Positions 44,645 to 54,068 of a stretch of 64,000 bases of DNA are shown in pieces. The notes beneath the pieces were generated by a model. That model searched no databases. It was not told where the DNA came from and was given only the letters and a program-made list of their open reading frames with translations. Origin of the DNA: HXMU1420-13 sp965601825 (GTDB taxonomy: Bacteria > Bacteroidota > Rhodothermia > Balneolales > Balneolaceae); contig OZ271839.1 in the NCBI GenBank assembly GCA_965601825.1, positions 1,054,001 through 1,118,000 of the forward strand, given 5' to 3'. The translations under genes and the position numbers were made by a program. Numbering within the stretch: position 1 is the first letter of the stretch; each line of letters begins with the position of its first letter.

Positions 44645-46792
44645 ATGTCGAACGAGAATAAAGAAACCAGATCAAAATGGGAGGCTGCTGCTGAAAAGGC
44701 GCTAAGAGGAAAACCAGCAGAATCATTAAATAGAGTAAGTCCTGAAGGTGTGAATATTCAGGCATTATACGGGCAAACCGATCTTGAGCATAGAGGAATT
44801 GAAGATGGTTATCCGGGGCAATTTCCATTTAAGCGGGGACCTTACCCAACCATGTACACCCAACGTCCATGGACCATTAGACAATATGCAGGATTCTCAA
44901 CTGCTGAAGAATCCAATCAATTTTATAGAGCTGCTCTAGAAAAAGGCCAGAAAGGTTTGAGTGTGGCCTTTGATTTAGCAACACACAGAGGTTTCGATTC
45001 CGATCATCCTCGTGTAGTTGGTGATGTTGGAAAAGCTGGTGTAGCTATTGATTCTGTTGAAGACATGAAAATTTTGTTCGATGGTATTCCATTGGATAAA
45101 ATGTCTGTGTCAATGACGATGAATGGAGCCGTAATTCCAATCATGGCAGCATACATTGTAGCAGCAGAAGAACAAGGAGTTGGTCAGGATGCATTAAGTG
45201 GAACCATCCAAAACGACATCCTTAAAGAGTTCATGGTTCGTAATACGTACATCTACCCGCCTCAAGAATCAATGCGAATAGTTTCGGATATTATCGAGTA
45301 TGCGAGTAATAATATGCCTCGATTTAATACGATTTCGATTTCGGGATACCACATGCAGGAAGCAGGTGCTGACTCAGCTCTTGAACTCGCATTTACTCTG
45401 GCAGATGGACTTGAGTATGTAAAAGCAGCAACTGATCGAGGTTTGGATGTAGATGCATTTGCTCCTCGTCTTTCATTTTTCTTTGCGATTGGGATGAACT
45501 TCTTAATGGAAGTTAGCAAGCTTCGAGCCGCTCGAATGCTTTGGGCAGAATTGATGAAAGAACATTTCGATCCGAAGAATCCGAAATCGATGATGTTACG
45601 AACTCATTGCCAGACTTCTGGCTGGTCGTTGACAGCACAAGATCCATTGAACAATGTAATTCGAACCACCATCGAAGCGATGGCAGCAGTATTAGGAGGA
45701 ACCCAATCACTGCATACGAATAGTTATGATGAGGCTATTTCTCTTCCAACTGAAACTTCATCTCGAATTGCGAGAAATACGCAGACCATCATTCAGGAAG
45801 AAACGGATATAACCCACACTGTTGATCCACTTGGCGGTTCATATGCGATCGAATCGATGACGCACGATTTGAAAGAAAAAGCTCGTGAGATAATCAGCGA
45901 AGTATTTGAAATGGGAGGAATGGCGAAAGCTATTGAGCAAGGTTATCCAAAACGAAAAATTGAAGAAGCCGCGGCAATCAAACAGGCAGGTATTGATAAA
46001 GGTGATATTACTATTGTTGGTGTGAATAAATACATCAATGAAAAAGAAGATCCTGTTGATATTCTGGATATTGATAACACTGAAGTGCGTATTAAACAAA
46101 TCGCTCGATTGGACGAAATCAAGAATGCTCGAGACAATAAATCAGTGAAAGAAGCACTTGAATCAATTTATGAGGCTTCAAAATCTGGTAAAGGCAATTT
46201 GTTAGAGCTAGCTGTTGAGGCTACTCGTCGTCGCGCTTCTGTAGGTGAAATATCCAGAGCTATGGAACGTGCATGGGGTCGTCACAAAGCCGACAATCAA
46301 ACCATAAAAGGAGTGTACGAGAGCGTGTATAAAGACGACGAACATTATCAGGAAATCAAGCATAAAATAGAAGATTTTGCTACTGAAGAAGGTCGAAGAC
46401 CGAGAATCCTGGTCGTGAAGATGGGACAGGATGGCCATGATCGAGGTGCAAAGGTTGTTGCAACTGCTTTCGCTGATATGGGCTTTGATGTGGATGTTGG
46501 ACCGTTATTCTCAACACCTGATGAGGCAGCAAAACAAGCCATTGAAAATGATGTTCATGTTATTGGTGTTTCTACGCTTGCCGCCGGACACAAAACGTTG
46601 ATACCGGAGCTCATCAAAATTCTGAAAACAGAAGGTGCCGAAGATATTATGATTGTAGCCGGTGGTGTGATACCGGTTCAGGATTATGATTTCTTGTACG
46701 AAGCCGGTGTAAAAGCCATTTTTGGTCCGGGAACAAACATTCCAAAGGCTGCTTCTGAAGTTATTGACGAAATCAGAGCAATGAAAGTATGA
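44645..46792 (+). CDS. scpA: Methylmalonyl-CoA mutase, large subunit with B12 domain
   Basis: A 715-residue adenosylcobalamin enzyme interconverting methylmalonyl-CoA and succinyl-CoA. The TIM-barrel part has YPGQFPFKRGPYPTMYTQRP and SVAFDLATHRGFDSDHPR; the C-terminal B12-binding domain (about 590-715) carries GQDGHDRGAKVVA with the cobalt-ligating His, and GVSTLAAGHK. The length matches the catalytic subunit; no small subunit is nearby, so a homodimeric form is plausible. meaB overlaps its end by 4 bases. This links propionate or odd-chain/branched catabolism to the TCA cycle. Confidence 0.95.
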   Translation: MSNENKETRSKWEAAAEKALRGKPAESLNRVSPEGVNIQALYGQTDLEHRGIEDGYPGQFPFKRGPYPTMYTQRPWTIRQYAGFSTAEESNQFYRAALEKGQKGLSVAFDLATHRGFDSDHPRVVGDVGKAGVAIDSVEDMKILFDGIPLDKMSVSMTMNGAVIPIMAAYIVAAEEQGVGQDALSGTIQNDILKEFMVRNTYIYPPQESMRIVSDIIEYASNNMPRFNTISISGYHMQEAGADSALELAFTLADGLEYVKAATDRGLDVDAFAPRLSFFFAIGMNFLMEVSKLRAARMLWAELMKEHFDPKNPKSMMLRTHCQTSGWSLTAQDPLNNVIRTTIEAMAAVLGGTQSLHTNSYDEAISLPTETSSRIARNTQTIIQEETDITHTVDPLGGSYAIESMTHDLKEKAREIISEVFEMGGMAKAIEQGYPKRKIEEAAAIKQAGIDKGDITIVGVNKYINEKEDPVDILDIDNTEVRIKQIARLDEIKNARDNKSVKEALESIYEASKSGKGNLLELAVEATRRRASVGEISRAMERAWGRHKADNQTIKGVYESVYKDDEHYQEIKHKIEDFATEEGRRPRILVVKMGQDGHDRGAKVVATAFADMGFDVDVGPLFSTPDEAAKQAIENDVHVIGVSTLAAGHKTLIPELIKILKTEGAEDIMIVAGGVIPVQDYDFLYEAGVKAIFGPGTNIPKAASEVIDEIRAMKV

Positions 46793-47757
46793 CCATCGAC
46801 CAACTGGCCGAAGGGATCCTATCAGGAAAAAGGCGATTTTTAGCCAAAGGCATAACTTTGGTAGAAAGCTCACGTGCTGAGGATCAGCAAAAAGCAAGTG
46901 AACTAATAAGTGCGCTTCCACGTCAAAATGAAACGCTCAGAATTGGAATTTCCGGAGTTCCGGGTGTTGGAAAAAGTACTTTCATTGAAGCATTTGGTAA
47001 TTATTTGATTGATGAAGGTCATCGCGTAGCAGTTTTGGCGGTAGATCCAAGTAGCCCGACATCAGGTGGTAGTATTTTGGGGGATAAAACAAGGATGGAA
47101 ACGCTGTCTTCAAAAGAAAAAGCTTTTATTCGACCTTCTCCAACAGCTGGGACCTTAGGAGGTGTGGCAAAGAGAACACGAGAATCTATTCGACTATGTG
47201 AAGCTGCCGGTTATGATATCATTTTGGTTGAAACGGTAGGAGTTGGTCAAAGTGAATATGAAGTCGCTTCAATGGTTGATTGTTTTCTGGTTATGATGCT
47301 ACCGGGTGCAGGAGATTCGTTACAAGGCATTAAACGTGGAATTCTGGAAATCACCGATATTCTTGTAATCAATAAAGCGGATGGAGATCAAAAGAAGTTA
47401 GCAGAATTAGCAAAATCAGAATATGAACATGCATTTCATATGCTTGCTCCCAAGTATGTCGGCATACAAGTTTCAATCCTAACTATAAGTGCTCTTCAGA
47501 ATTCAGGTATTAAAGAAGTTTGGGATTCTGTTGAATCATTTAAACTTCAGTTGCAGGAGCAAAACCTTTTCGAGACAAATAGAAATCAACAGGAGATCAG
47601 CTGGTTTAGAAGATTGGTTGAGGATGAGGTCATTCAGCGAGTTTGGAATGAGAGATCAAATGAGGAAAAAGTCAGGAAACTAAAAGATCAAATATTGAGA
47701 GGAGAGCTAAGTCCTTCAGAAGCAGCTATGAAATTTCTTTCTTTCATGAATAATTGA
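46789..47757 (+). CDS. meaB: Methylmalonyl-CoA mutase-associated GTPase MeaB
   Basis: A 322-residue G3E P-loop GTPase that protects and reloads the mutase with cobalamin. The Walker A is GVPGVGKSTF, followed by VLAVDPSSPTSGGSILGDKT, IRPSPTAGTLGG, VETVGVGQSE and the base-specificity NKAD. It overlaps the mutase stop by 4 bases (ATGA), the usual coupling. Confidence 0.95.
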   Translation: MTIDQLAEGILSGKRRFLAKGITLVESSRAEDQQKASELISALPRQNETLRIGISGVPGVGKSTFIEAFGNYLIDEGHRVAVLAVDPSSPTSGGSILGDKTRMETLSSKEKAFIRPSPTAGTLGGVAKRTRESIRLCEAAGYDIILVETVGVGQSEYEVASMVDCFLVMMLPGAGDSLQGIKRGILEITDILVINKADGDQKKLAELAKSEYEHAFHMLAPKYVGIQVSILTISALQNSGIKEVWDSVESFKLQLQEQNLFETNRNQQEISWFRRLVEDEVIQRVWNERSNEEKVRKLKDQILRGELSPSEAAMKFLSFMNN

Positions 47758-47832
47758 AAATTTATTAGAGTCTTTTAAAATAAATATTTCATTAAATCGC
47801 ACTTTTTAATAGTAAAAAAGCGCTTACAATTG

Positions 47833-47840
47833 TATATTCG
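47833..47840 (+). promoter_or_regulatory. Candidate -7 element before the acyl-CoA dehydrogenase
   Basis: TATATTCG matches TAnnTTTG with one change and lies 37 bases before the ATG. The upstream 120-base spacer shows no clear -33 TTG at the right distance. Confidence 0.3.
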
Positions 47841-47877
47841 TCGTCTGAAAAAACTGAAAGAGTTACAAAATTAGTAA

Positions 47878-49041
47878 ATGAATCAAATAGAGCAATCTAT
47901 ACCACCTTTAACGCAGCTTACAGAAGACGAACAAATGTTGAGAGATGCAGCTGCAGATTTTGCCAAGAGCTCAATTGGGCCACTTGTTCATGAGATGGAT
48001 GCAGAAGCAAAACTAAATCCCGGTTTAGTAAAAGAGTTTTTTGAAATGGGATTAATGGGAATTGACATCCCTGAGCAATATGGCGGAGCCGGCGGTACTT
48101 TTATGATGAGCATAGTGGCGATCGAGCAGATTTCAAAAGTTGATGCTTCTGCCGGTGTGTTCATGGATGTTCAAAATACATTGGTGAATAATGCTTTCAT
48201 CAATTTTGGTTCGGATTTTCTTAAAGAAAAATATTTGCCGCAATTAGCTGCTGAGAAAGTTGGTGCTTACTGCTTATCAGAAGCCGGTTCAGGTAGTGAT
48301 GCTTTTGCATTAAAATGTTCAGCCAAAGAAATGGATGATCATTTTGTACTAAATGGCGCGAAACTATGGATCACTAATGCTAATGAGGCGGACATATTCT
48401 TAGTATTTGCAAATGTGAATCCTGAATTAGGGTATAAAGGGATTACTGCATTTGTTGTTGAGCGTGGATTCGAAGGATTCTCAGTTTCTAAGAAAGAAGA
48501 CAAAATGGGAATTCGTGCTAGCTCAACTTGTGAGATTCTACTTGAAGATTGCATAGTTCCTAAAGACAACATTCTTGGTGAATATGGCAAAGGTTACAAG
48601 GTTGCTATAGAAACCCTTAATGAAGGTAGAATTGGAATTGGCGCTCAAATGGTAGGAATTGCACAAGGTGCGTTTGATGCGGCTTTAGATTATATCAAGC
48701 AAAGAAAGCAGTTCGGAAAAACCTTAGGTGAATTTCAGGGGGTTCAATTTCAGTTAGCCCGAATGGCTACTGATATTGAAACTGCCAGACTATTGGTTTA
48801 TAACGCTGCCAGAATGAAGATGGCAGGACAAGCATTTTTAAAAGAAGCTGCTATGGCGAAGTTTTATTCTTCGGAAGTGGCAGAAAGAGTGAGTTCAATG
48901 GCCATCGATTTATTTGGTGGTAACGGTTACGTGAAAGAATATCCTGTAGAGAAGTTTTACCGAGACGCTAAGATCGGTAAAATTTACGAGGGTACGACGA
49001 ACATGCAGCTAAGCACTATTGCTAAGTTGCTACTTCGATGA
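47878..49041 (+). CDS. Acyl-CoA dehydrogenase
   Basis: A 387-residue FAD enzyme of fatty acid beta-oxidation, closest in layout to short/branched-chain or butyryl-CoA dehydrogenases. It has AYCLSEAGSGSDAFALK, LNGAKLWITNA, DKMGIRASSTCEI, RKQFGKTLGEFQ, and the C-terminal catalytic-base motif KIYEGTTNMQ with Glu near residue 371. The chain-length preference is not readable. It forms a single unit ended by a strong terminator and sits downstream of the mutase pair, consistent with a role in branched or odd-chain acyl breakdown. Confidence 0.93.
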   Translation: MNQIEQSIPPLTQLTEDEQMLRDAAADFAKSSIGPLVHEMDAEAKLNPGLVKEFFEMGLMGIDIPEQYGGAGGTFMMSIVAIEQISKVDASAGVFMDVQNTLVNNAFINFGSDFLKEKYLPQLAAEKVGAYCLSEAGSGSDAFALKCSAKEMDDHFVLNGAKLWITNANEADIFLVFANVNPELGYKGITAFVVERGFEGFSVSKKEDKMGIRASSTCEILLEDCIVPKDNILGEYGKGYKVAIETLNEGRIGIGAQMVGIAQGAFDAALDYIKQRKQFGKTLGEFQGVQFQLARMATDIETARLLVYNAARMKMAGQAFLKEAAMAKFYSSEVAERVSSMAIDLFGGNGYVKEYPVEKFYRDAKIGKIYEGTTNMQLSTIAKLLLR

Positions 49042-49051
49042 GTGAGTGAGG

Positions 49052-49079
49052 AAAGGGGAACTTCGGTTCCCCTTTTTTA
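49052..49079. terminator. Bidirectional terminator with UUCG tetraloop
   Basis: AAAGGGGAAC, loop TTCG and GTTCCCCTTT make a 10-base perfect stem closed by the extra-stable C(UUCG)G tetraloop, with T-runs suitable on both strands. It separates the acyl-CoA dehydrogenase gene from the convergent lipoprotein gene. Confidence 0.92.
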
Positions 49080-49080
49080 T

Positions 49081-49821
49081 TTACAGTGATTTCGCACATC
49101 GAAAGCCAATATCAGTTGCTTTCACATCATGTAAGGTACCCACTCGCCAATAAGTTCTGGTTGCACCTTCTTCTTCACCAAAACTACCGCCGCGAATAAT
49201 TCTTATGCCATCTCTTTTGCTGTCATGTAACATTTCAGGGGCACTGTAAAATTGATAAAACTCTCCAATCCATTCGAATACATTCCCACTCATATCATAA
49301 AGTCCAAGTTCATTTGGCTTTTTTGTCCCTACAAAAAAACTGAAGTTTATTCCGGAACTTCGAATTATCGCATACTCTTTTATTTGTTCAATATCATCTG
49401 TTCCGGATATTACATGGTCTTTACCACCAGACCGAGCTGCGTATTCCCATTCAGCTTCAGTCGGTAGGCGATAGCCAAGACTTTTACAGAATGCTAAAGC
49501 ATCATCCCACGTTAAATCAACAACTGCTCGATTAGTTCTTCCATGACCGCCATCTTCCGGATATTCTCTCTCGGATTCCAGGATAAATTGGTCATATTGC
49601 TCATAGGTAACTTCATATTTTCCCAATAAAAAAGGTTCTACATAAACTTCATGGCGCGGTAAAGCATCAGAATTTTCATTTTCAAAAAAGTCACCAATCA
49701 CAAAAGAGCCACCTTCAATTGCAACCATTTCAGGCTGATAAAGCTTTGGAGATTTTTTAAAAATGACACAGCCGGAATTAAGTGCGAATACAAAAACTAA
49801 GACGAATAATCTGATTAACAT
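49081..49821 (-). CDS. FGE-sulfatase/SUMF1-domain lipoprotein
   Basis: A 246-residue lipoprotein (lipobox ALNSGC). The rest is a single formylglycine-generating-enzyme-like domain: MVAIEGGSFVIGD, PRHEVYVEPFLLGKYEVTYEQY, YRLPTEAEWEYAARSGG, GNVFEWIGEF, IIRGGSF and GFRCAKSL. These domains bind ligands or act as scaffolds (as in gliding and secretion proteins GldK/GldJ) as well as making formylglycine; the Cys pair of active FGE is not evident. Most likely a structural or binding lipoprotein. Confidence 0.84.
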   Translation of the reverse strand: MLIRLFVLVFVFALNSGCVIFKKSPKLYQPEMVAIEGGSFVIGDFFENENSDALPRHEVYVEPFLLGKYEVTYEQYDQFILESEREYPEDGGHGRTNRAVVDLTWDDALAFCKSLGYRLPTEAEWEYAARSGGKDHVISGTDDIEQIKEYAIIRSSGINFSFFVGTKKPNELGLYDMSGNVFEWIGEFYQFYSAPEMLHDSKRDGIRIIRGGSFGEEEGATRTYWRVGTLHDVKATDIGFRCAKSL

Positions 49822-49929
49822 TTTTTATTTAAAAAACTGAATTCTAAGAAAATAAAATTGGTTGGAATGATATGTAAACTTCCAAAGTTTTACTAAAATA
49901 GGCGTAAAACACGATCAAGAATTACATTA

Positions 49930-50811
49930 ATGAGTAACGAAGAAAAAAGAATTATTGAGCAGCTTAAAAAACACGCTAAAGATGCTGATTCATACAATGC
50001 TTTAGAGGCACTTTTCGGAGAATTGTATGACAAGTATGCTCAATCAAGAAATCATGTGGATTTGTTAGAAAGCGCGATTCGTAATGATTATGATTCCATA
50101 CTTATTACTGAATTGAATCTCGAGAAACCTGGTCCACGAATCGTTTACGTGAATGATGGTTTCACAAGAATGACCGGTTATTCGAAAGAAGAGGCAATCG
50201 GTCAAACTCCAAGAATGCTGCAAGGTCCAAAAACAGATCGAGCAATTCTGGATAGATTAAAGAGACGTTTAATAGAAGGTCAGGCTTTCTTTGGGCACAC
50301 TATCAACTACCGTAAAGACGGAACAGAATTTATAAACCAATGGGATATTCATCCTTTGATTAATGCAGAAGGTGAAGTAACGCATTGGGTATCTTACCAG
50401 AGAGATGTTACTGAAAAGAAAGAAACAGCAAAAGCAATCTTCAATACAGATTTTGATGAGCTTCTCAAGCGTAGAGAAGAGTTTACATTAAAATTTGGAT
50501 TAACTGACGAAGACAGTTCAATTGAATGTAGGTTTGTGACCGAAGCTTTTGAAGAAATCACAGGATTGAATAAAGACCTGTTATTTGAAGTCGGTTTAGA
50601 AGCTGTATTGCACGACGATGATGTAGAACTTGTTAACAAAGCACTTGAAAATGCTTTTAATGGTGAAGAAGCTGCAGAAACATGTCGTTATTTAACATCA
50701 TCCGGTGATTATGTTGAAATGATTCAATCATTCAAACCTATTTGGGATGATGCCCAGACTAAGGTCAAAAATGTTCGTTCTGTTGTAAAACTAGAATTGA
50801 AAGAATCGTAA
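49930..50811 (+). CDS. PAS-domain protein, LOV-like but without the photoactive Cys
   Basis: A 293-residue soluble protein. The first PAS domain (about residues 40-160) has YVNDGFTRMTGYSKEEAIGQ followed by TPRMLQGPKTD, which aligns with the LOV core GxNCRFLQG; the flavin-linking Cys is replaced by Pro. The second half (about 180-290) is a more degenerate PAS (FVTEAFEEITGLNKDLL). There is no output domain. It may bind flavin or another ligand and signal through a partner; a hybrid kinase gene lies 0.6 kb downstream. Confidence 0.78.
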   Translation: MSNEEKRIIEQLKKHAKDADSYNALEALFGELYDKYAQSRNHVDLLESAIRNDYDSILITELNLEKPGPRIVYVNDGFTRMTGYSKEEAIGQTPRMLQGPKTDRAILDRLKRRLIEGQAFFGHTINYRKDGTEFINQWDIHPLINAEGEVTHWVSYQRDVTEKKETAKAIFNTDFDELLKRREEFTLKFGLTDEDSSIECRFVTEAFEEITGLNKDLLFEVGLEAVLHDDDVELVNKALENAFNGEEAAETCRYLTSSGDYVEMIQSFKPIWDDAQTKVKNVRSVVKLELKES

Positions 50812-50836
50812 TTCTCACCAAGTTATTTACTCTTAT

Positions 50837-50862
50837 AAAGCCCACACTTGTGGGCTTTTTTT
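50837..50862 (+). terminator. Rho-independent terminator after the PAS protein
   Basis: AAAGCCCAC and GTGGGCTTT form a 9-base stem with a 4-base loop, followed by a T-run. Confidence 0.9.
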
Positions 50863-50898
50863 GTTTCTTAGGAGCTATAATCTGACTATTATTTCGTT

Positions 50899-51324
50899 AT
50901 GACAATAGAAGACATTCAGGCAAGAATAATTAAGGAGTTTAGTCTTTTTGAAGACTGGACAGATAAGTACAAACACATTATTAAACTAGGTTCAAAGCTA
51001 GAAGAACTCCCGGAAGAGGATCACGTTGATAGCAATTTGGTGAAAGGGTGCCAAAGCCAGGTTTGGTTGACTGCAAATCTTGAAGATGAAAAACTAATAT
51101 TTCGAGCTGATAGTGACGCAGCAATAACCAAAGGTTTAGTCGCGCTAATGATTCGGGTTTATTCGAATCAAACACCGGATGATATCTTAAAATTTAATCC
51201 GGATTTTCTTAAGAATATTGGTCTTGCAGAGCATTTGTCACCAACTAGAGCAAATGGGTTAGCAAGCATGGTGAAACAGATGAAGATTTACGCAATGGCG
51301 TTTAAATCAAAATTAGCAACTTAA
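50899..51324 (+). CDS. sufE: SufE-family Fe-S cluster assembly sulfur acceptor
   Basis: A 141-residue protein that accepts persulfide sulfur from the cysteine desulfurase SufS. The conserved active-site Cys is in VKGCQSQVWL (about residue 51), preceded by KLEELPEEDHVD and followed by SPTRANGLASM, all standard. It stands alone; sufS and sufBCD are not in this window. Confidence 0.93.
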   Translation: MTIEDIQARIIKEFSLFEDWTDKYKHIIKLGSKLEELPEEDHVDSNLVKGCQSQVWLTANLEDEKLIFRADSDAAITKGLVALMIRVYSNQTPDDILKFNPDFLKNIGLAEHLSPTRANGLASMVKQMKIYAMAFKSKLAT

Positions 51325-51364
51325 GTTGTCTCATTGCAGATAATTTCTTATCCATAGTCAGTTT

Positions 51365-53200
51365 ATGGAGCAAAAATTTTCACTTACAGGTATCAGCGCT
51401 GTTAATAAGGAGCGAAAGTTCTTTGTTGATCCACTAGAAGAGATTCAACAGCCTGGAATTAAGGTAATGAACAGAGTTTCATTCTTTTTGTTGCTAGTCT
51501 GTGTTCTATTTTTAATCCCTTTTTATTTTAGTGATAGTGTTTCATTAACCTGGTTTTTCCTCTCAGAAGCTCTCGCTTTCGGGTTGATTCCTGTACTTGC
51601 TCGGCAAGGATATGAGAACACAGCAAAAATGCTACATATCATTTATATAGATATTGGCATTATAATTCTGAGCGAGGTATTTGGTAGCGAAGCTTTAATT
51701 CAGGCATTCTTTATCCCTACAATGGGATTATCAATTTTACTTTTCGATGCCAAGCATTTAAAGCTTAGAAATATTTCTATTCTAATCTCCATTCTCTCTT
51801 ACTTCATCCTGGACTATATCATTTTTGATCAGGTTTATATTTCGGAAAATGGATTCTCAATTATTAGGTGGAGTGTGCTCACTGCTGCTTTTGTCACCAC
51901 CTGGTTGATCTTTAACACATTTTCTGAATTCAAAGAAAGTGCAGAAAACAAAACAATAGAACTGCTTGAAAAGGAAATAGAGCTGAACAAAGAGCTAAGT
52001 GTTAATCAACAGAAGTTAGAACGATATATATCTGAACTAGAAGACACTCGAATTCAATTAGAGCAGAGTACGAAAGCAAAATCAGAATTTCTTGCTACGA
52101 TGAGCCATGAAATTCGTACCCCCATGAATGCCATCATGGGTATGACACATCTCCTCCAAAAAGACCAACCAAGAAATGACCAGTTAGAGCCATTAAATAT
52201 TCTGGATTTCTCCGGAAAGACGCTTCTTACGATTATTGATGATGTACTCGACTTTTCAAAAATTGAAGCAGGTCGACTAGAATTCGAAAAAATAGAATTT
52301 GATCTGCAAAGATTGTTAGGAACCATCATGGAGAGTTTTAAAGTGATGGCAATGAATAAGAATGTGGAATTGAGGAGTAGCGTTGAACCTGAAATTCATC
52401 AGATTTTAGTAGGTGATCCTGCCAGACTTACTCAGATCATTAATAACCTGCTTAGTAATGCTCTGAAGTTTACAGAAACGGGCTATGTAGAGCTTGGTGT
52501 TAAAAAAGTTGATGAATCAGCGGAAAGTGTAAGCCTGCAGTTTACTGTGAAAGATACCGGTATTGGGATTCCGGCAGATAGAATCGAAACAATATTTGAA
52601 AGCTTTACACAGGCGAGTGGGAGTACCAAGCGTCTTTATGGTGGAACAGGTCTCGGTCTTACAATCAGTAAACAATTAACCGAATTACAAGGCGGTGTAC
52701 TTCAACTAGAAAGTGAAGTAGCTAAAGGAACTACATTTTTTGTAGATCTTACATTTGAAAAAGGTGAGCTCACAAAAACAGCTGAAATTCAAACAGACGA
52801 TTCTGTTTCTGAAGAAAAACGACTACAAGGACTTCACGTTCTACTAGCTGAGGACAATATTGTGAACCAAAAAGTGATGAGTCGTTTTCTTGATCGTTGG
52901 AATATTGATTTAACTATAGTAGATAATGGCGAAGAAGCCGTCGAAATAGTTAAAAAGGAAGATTTTGATCTCGTTTTAATGGATTTGCAAATGCCGGTAA
53001 TGGATGGATATGAGGCAACCAGATTAATTCGAAAACTAAATGATCCAGTTAAGCAGTCTGTACCGATAATCGCGTTAACAGCAGCAGCACTCAAAGAAGT
53101 GAAAGAAGAGGTGTTTGCCTGTGGAATGAATGATTTTATTACCAAACCCTTTGATCCGGCAGATTTACAACAAAAAATGGGTGCTGTTGTAAAGGCTTAA
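51365..53200 (+). CDS. Hybrid sensor histidine kinase/response regulator
   Basis: A 611-residue membrane kinase. Residues ~35-190 form about six transmembrane helices with little periplasmic domain, then a coiled coil (200-235), HisKA with MSHEIRTPMNAIMGM (His248), HATPase with NNLLSNALKFTETG, DTGIGIP and GGTGLGL, and a C-terminal REC domain with LAEDNIVN and VLMDLQMPVMDG (phospho-acceptor Asp540). The signal sensed is unknown. Its stop overlaps the end of the convergent GNAT gene by 4 bases. Confidence 0.92.
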   Translation: MEQKFSLTGISAVNKERKFFVDPLEEIQQPGIKVMNRVSFFLLLVCVLFLIPFYFSDSVSLTWFFLSEALAFGLIPVLARQGYENTAKMLHIIYIDIGIIILSEVFGSEALIQAFFIPTMGLSILLFDAKHLKLRNISILISILSYFILDYIIFDQVYISENGFSIIRWSVLTAAFVTTWLIFNTFSEFKESAENKTIELLEKEIELNKELSVNQQKLERYISELEDTRIQLEQSTKAKSEFLATMSHEIRTPMNAIMGMTHLLQKDQPRNDQLEPLNILDFSGKTLLTIIDDVLDFSKIEAGRLEFEKIEFDLQRLLGTIMESFKVMAMNKNVELRSSVEPEIHQILVGDPARLTQIINNLLSNALKFTETGYVELGVKKVDESAESVSLQFTVKDTGIGIPADRIETIFESFTQASGSTKRLYGGTGLGLTISKQLTELQGGVLQLESEVAKGTTFFVDLTFEKGELTKTAEIQTDDSVSEEKRLQGLHVLLAEDNIVNQKVMSRFLDRWNIDLTIVDNGEEAVEIVKKEDFDLVLMDLQMPVMDGYEATRLIRKLNDPVKQSVPIIALTAAALKEVKEEVFACGMNDFITKPFDPADLQQKMGAVVKA

Positions 53201-53610
53201 TCCTGTTTCTTTAAAAAATAAGTAGTATAACCCGGCGGTAGACCTTCAATTTCACCGCAGATTTGATAGCCAAGCTTCTGATAAAATACGGGTGCCTGAA
53301 AACTAGCAGTACTTAAATGGTAAGAATAAATGTCACGCTTATGAGCTTCACGTTCTATGGCTTTCATTAACTTAGCACCTAATCCTTGTTTTCGGTAGTT
53401 GGGATGTACCCATAGTAAATCAACATATAACCATTGCCAGCCAAACTTCCCATAAACACCGCCGATTAATTCTCCTTCTTCATCTAATATTGATAGATAC
53501 ACAGAATCATAGTTGAATACACCGGCTTCTGATTGGTTATAAGCTCGTAAAGCAGCCCTTAATTTGTCAACTGATGCCTGATCTGGATTTTCACTGGTTG
53601 TAATAGTCAT
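53197..53610 (-). CDS. GNAT-family N-acetyltransferase
   Basis: A 137-residue soluble acetyl-CoA-dependent transferase. The core is VDLLWVHPNYRKQGLGAKLM (acetyl-CoA pyrophosphate-binding RxxGxG/A) and VFYQKLGYQICGEI. The substrate is unknown. It is divergent from the DGPF pair and overlaps the kinase stop by 4 bases on the opposite strand. Confidence 0.87.
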   Translation of the reverse strand: MTITTSENPDQASVDKLRAALRAYNQSEAGVFNYDSVYLSILDEEGELIGGVYGKFGWQWLYVDLLWVHPNYRKQGLGAKLMKAIEREAHKRDIYSYHLSTASFQAPVFYQKLGYQICGEIEGLPPGYTTYFLKKQD

Positions 53611-53693
53611 TCGAAAAACGTTGATTTATTCTGTCCCATTTATGTGGAGCAATTTGTCTTTAGGGTGAGACAATATTAACCAATCAAAGAACT

Positions 53694-54035
53694 ATGAAAA
53701 AGTACATGCTTTTATTAATTGACAATATGGATAGCTACGAAGCAATGACGCCTGAGGATTATCAAAAAGAAATTGAACTACATGGCAAGTGGATTGAGGA
53801 GCTTGGAGAGCGCTACGTTTCCGGTGAAGCTTTGGAAGAAGAAACCAAAACGATCCAGGGAAAAGATAATTTAGTTACTGATGGACCATTTATTGAGTCT
53901 AAAGAGCTAATTGGTGGTTTTTATATTATTAGTGCTAATACTATTGAAGAAGCAACAGATCTAGCAAAAGGCTGCCCAACATTACGTCTTGGTGGAAGAG
54001 TGGAAATTCGACCTGTAATGGATATTGATGGTTAG
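53694..54035 (+). CDS. DGPF/YCII-domain protein, first copy
   Basis: A 113-residue protein of the YCII/DGPF family: MKKYMLLLIDN, HGKWIEELGERYVSGE and the name-giving TDGPFIESKELIGGF, then KGCPTLRLGGRVEIRPVM. DGPF genes are the conserved neighbours of ECF42 sigma factors; their biochemical role is unknown. This copy is about 60 percent identical by hand count to the next gene (68 of 113), so the two arose by tandem duplication. Confidence 0.88.
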   Translation: MKKYMLLLIDNMDSYEAMTPEDYQKEIELHGKWIEELGERYVSGEALEEETKTIQGKDNLVTDGPFIESKELIGGFYIISANTIEEATDLAKGCPTLRLGGRVEIRPVMDIDG

Positions 54036-54054
54036 CATCGATTAATTAACTATC

Positions 54055-54060
54055 AGGAGG
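54055..54060 (+). promoter_or_regulatory. Strong Shine-Dalgarno sequence before second DGPF gene
   Basis: AGGAGG lies 8 bases before the ATG at 54069, a perfect anti-16S match. Most genes in this window lack such a site, so this gene is probably translated efficiently. Confidence 0.75.
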
Positions 54061-54068
54061 TCGTTATA

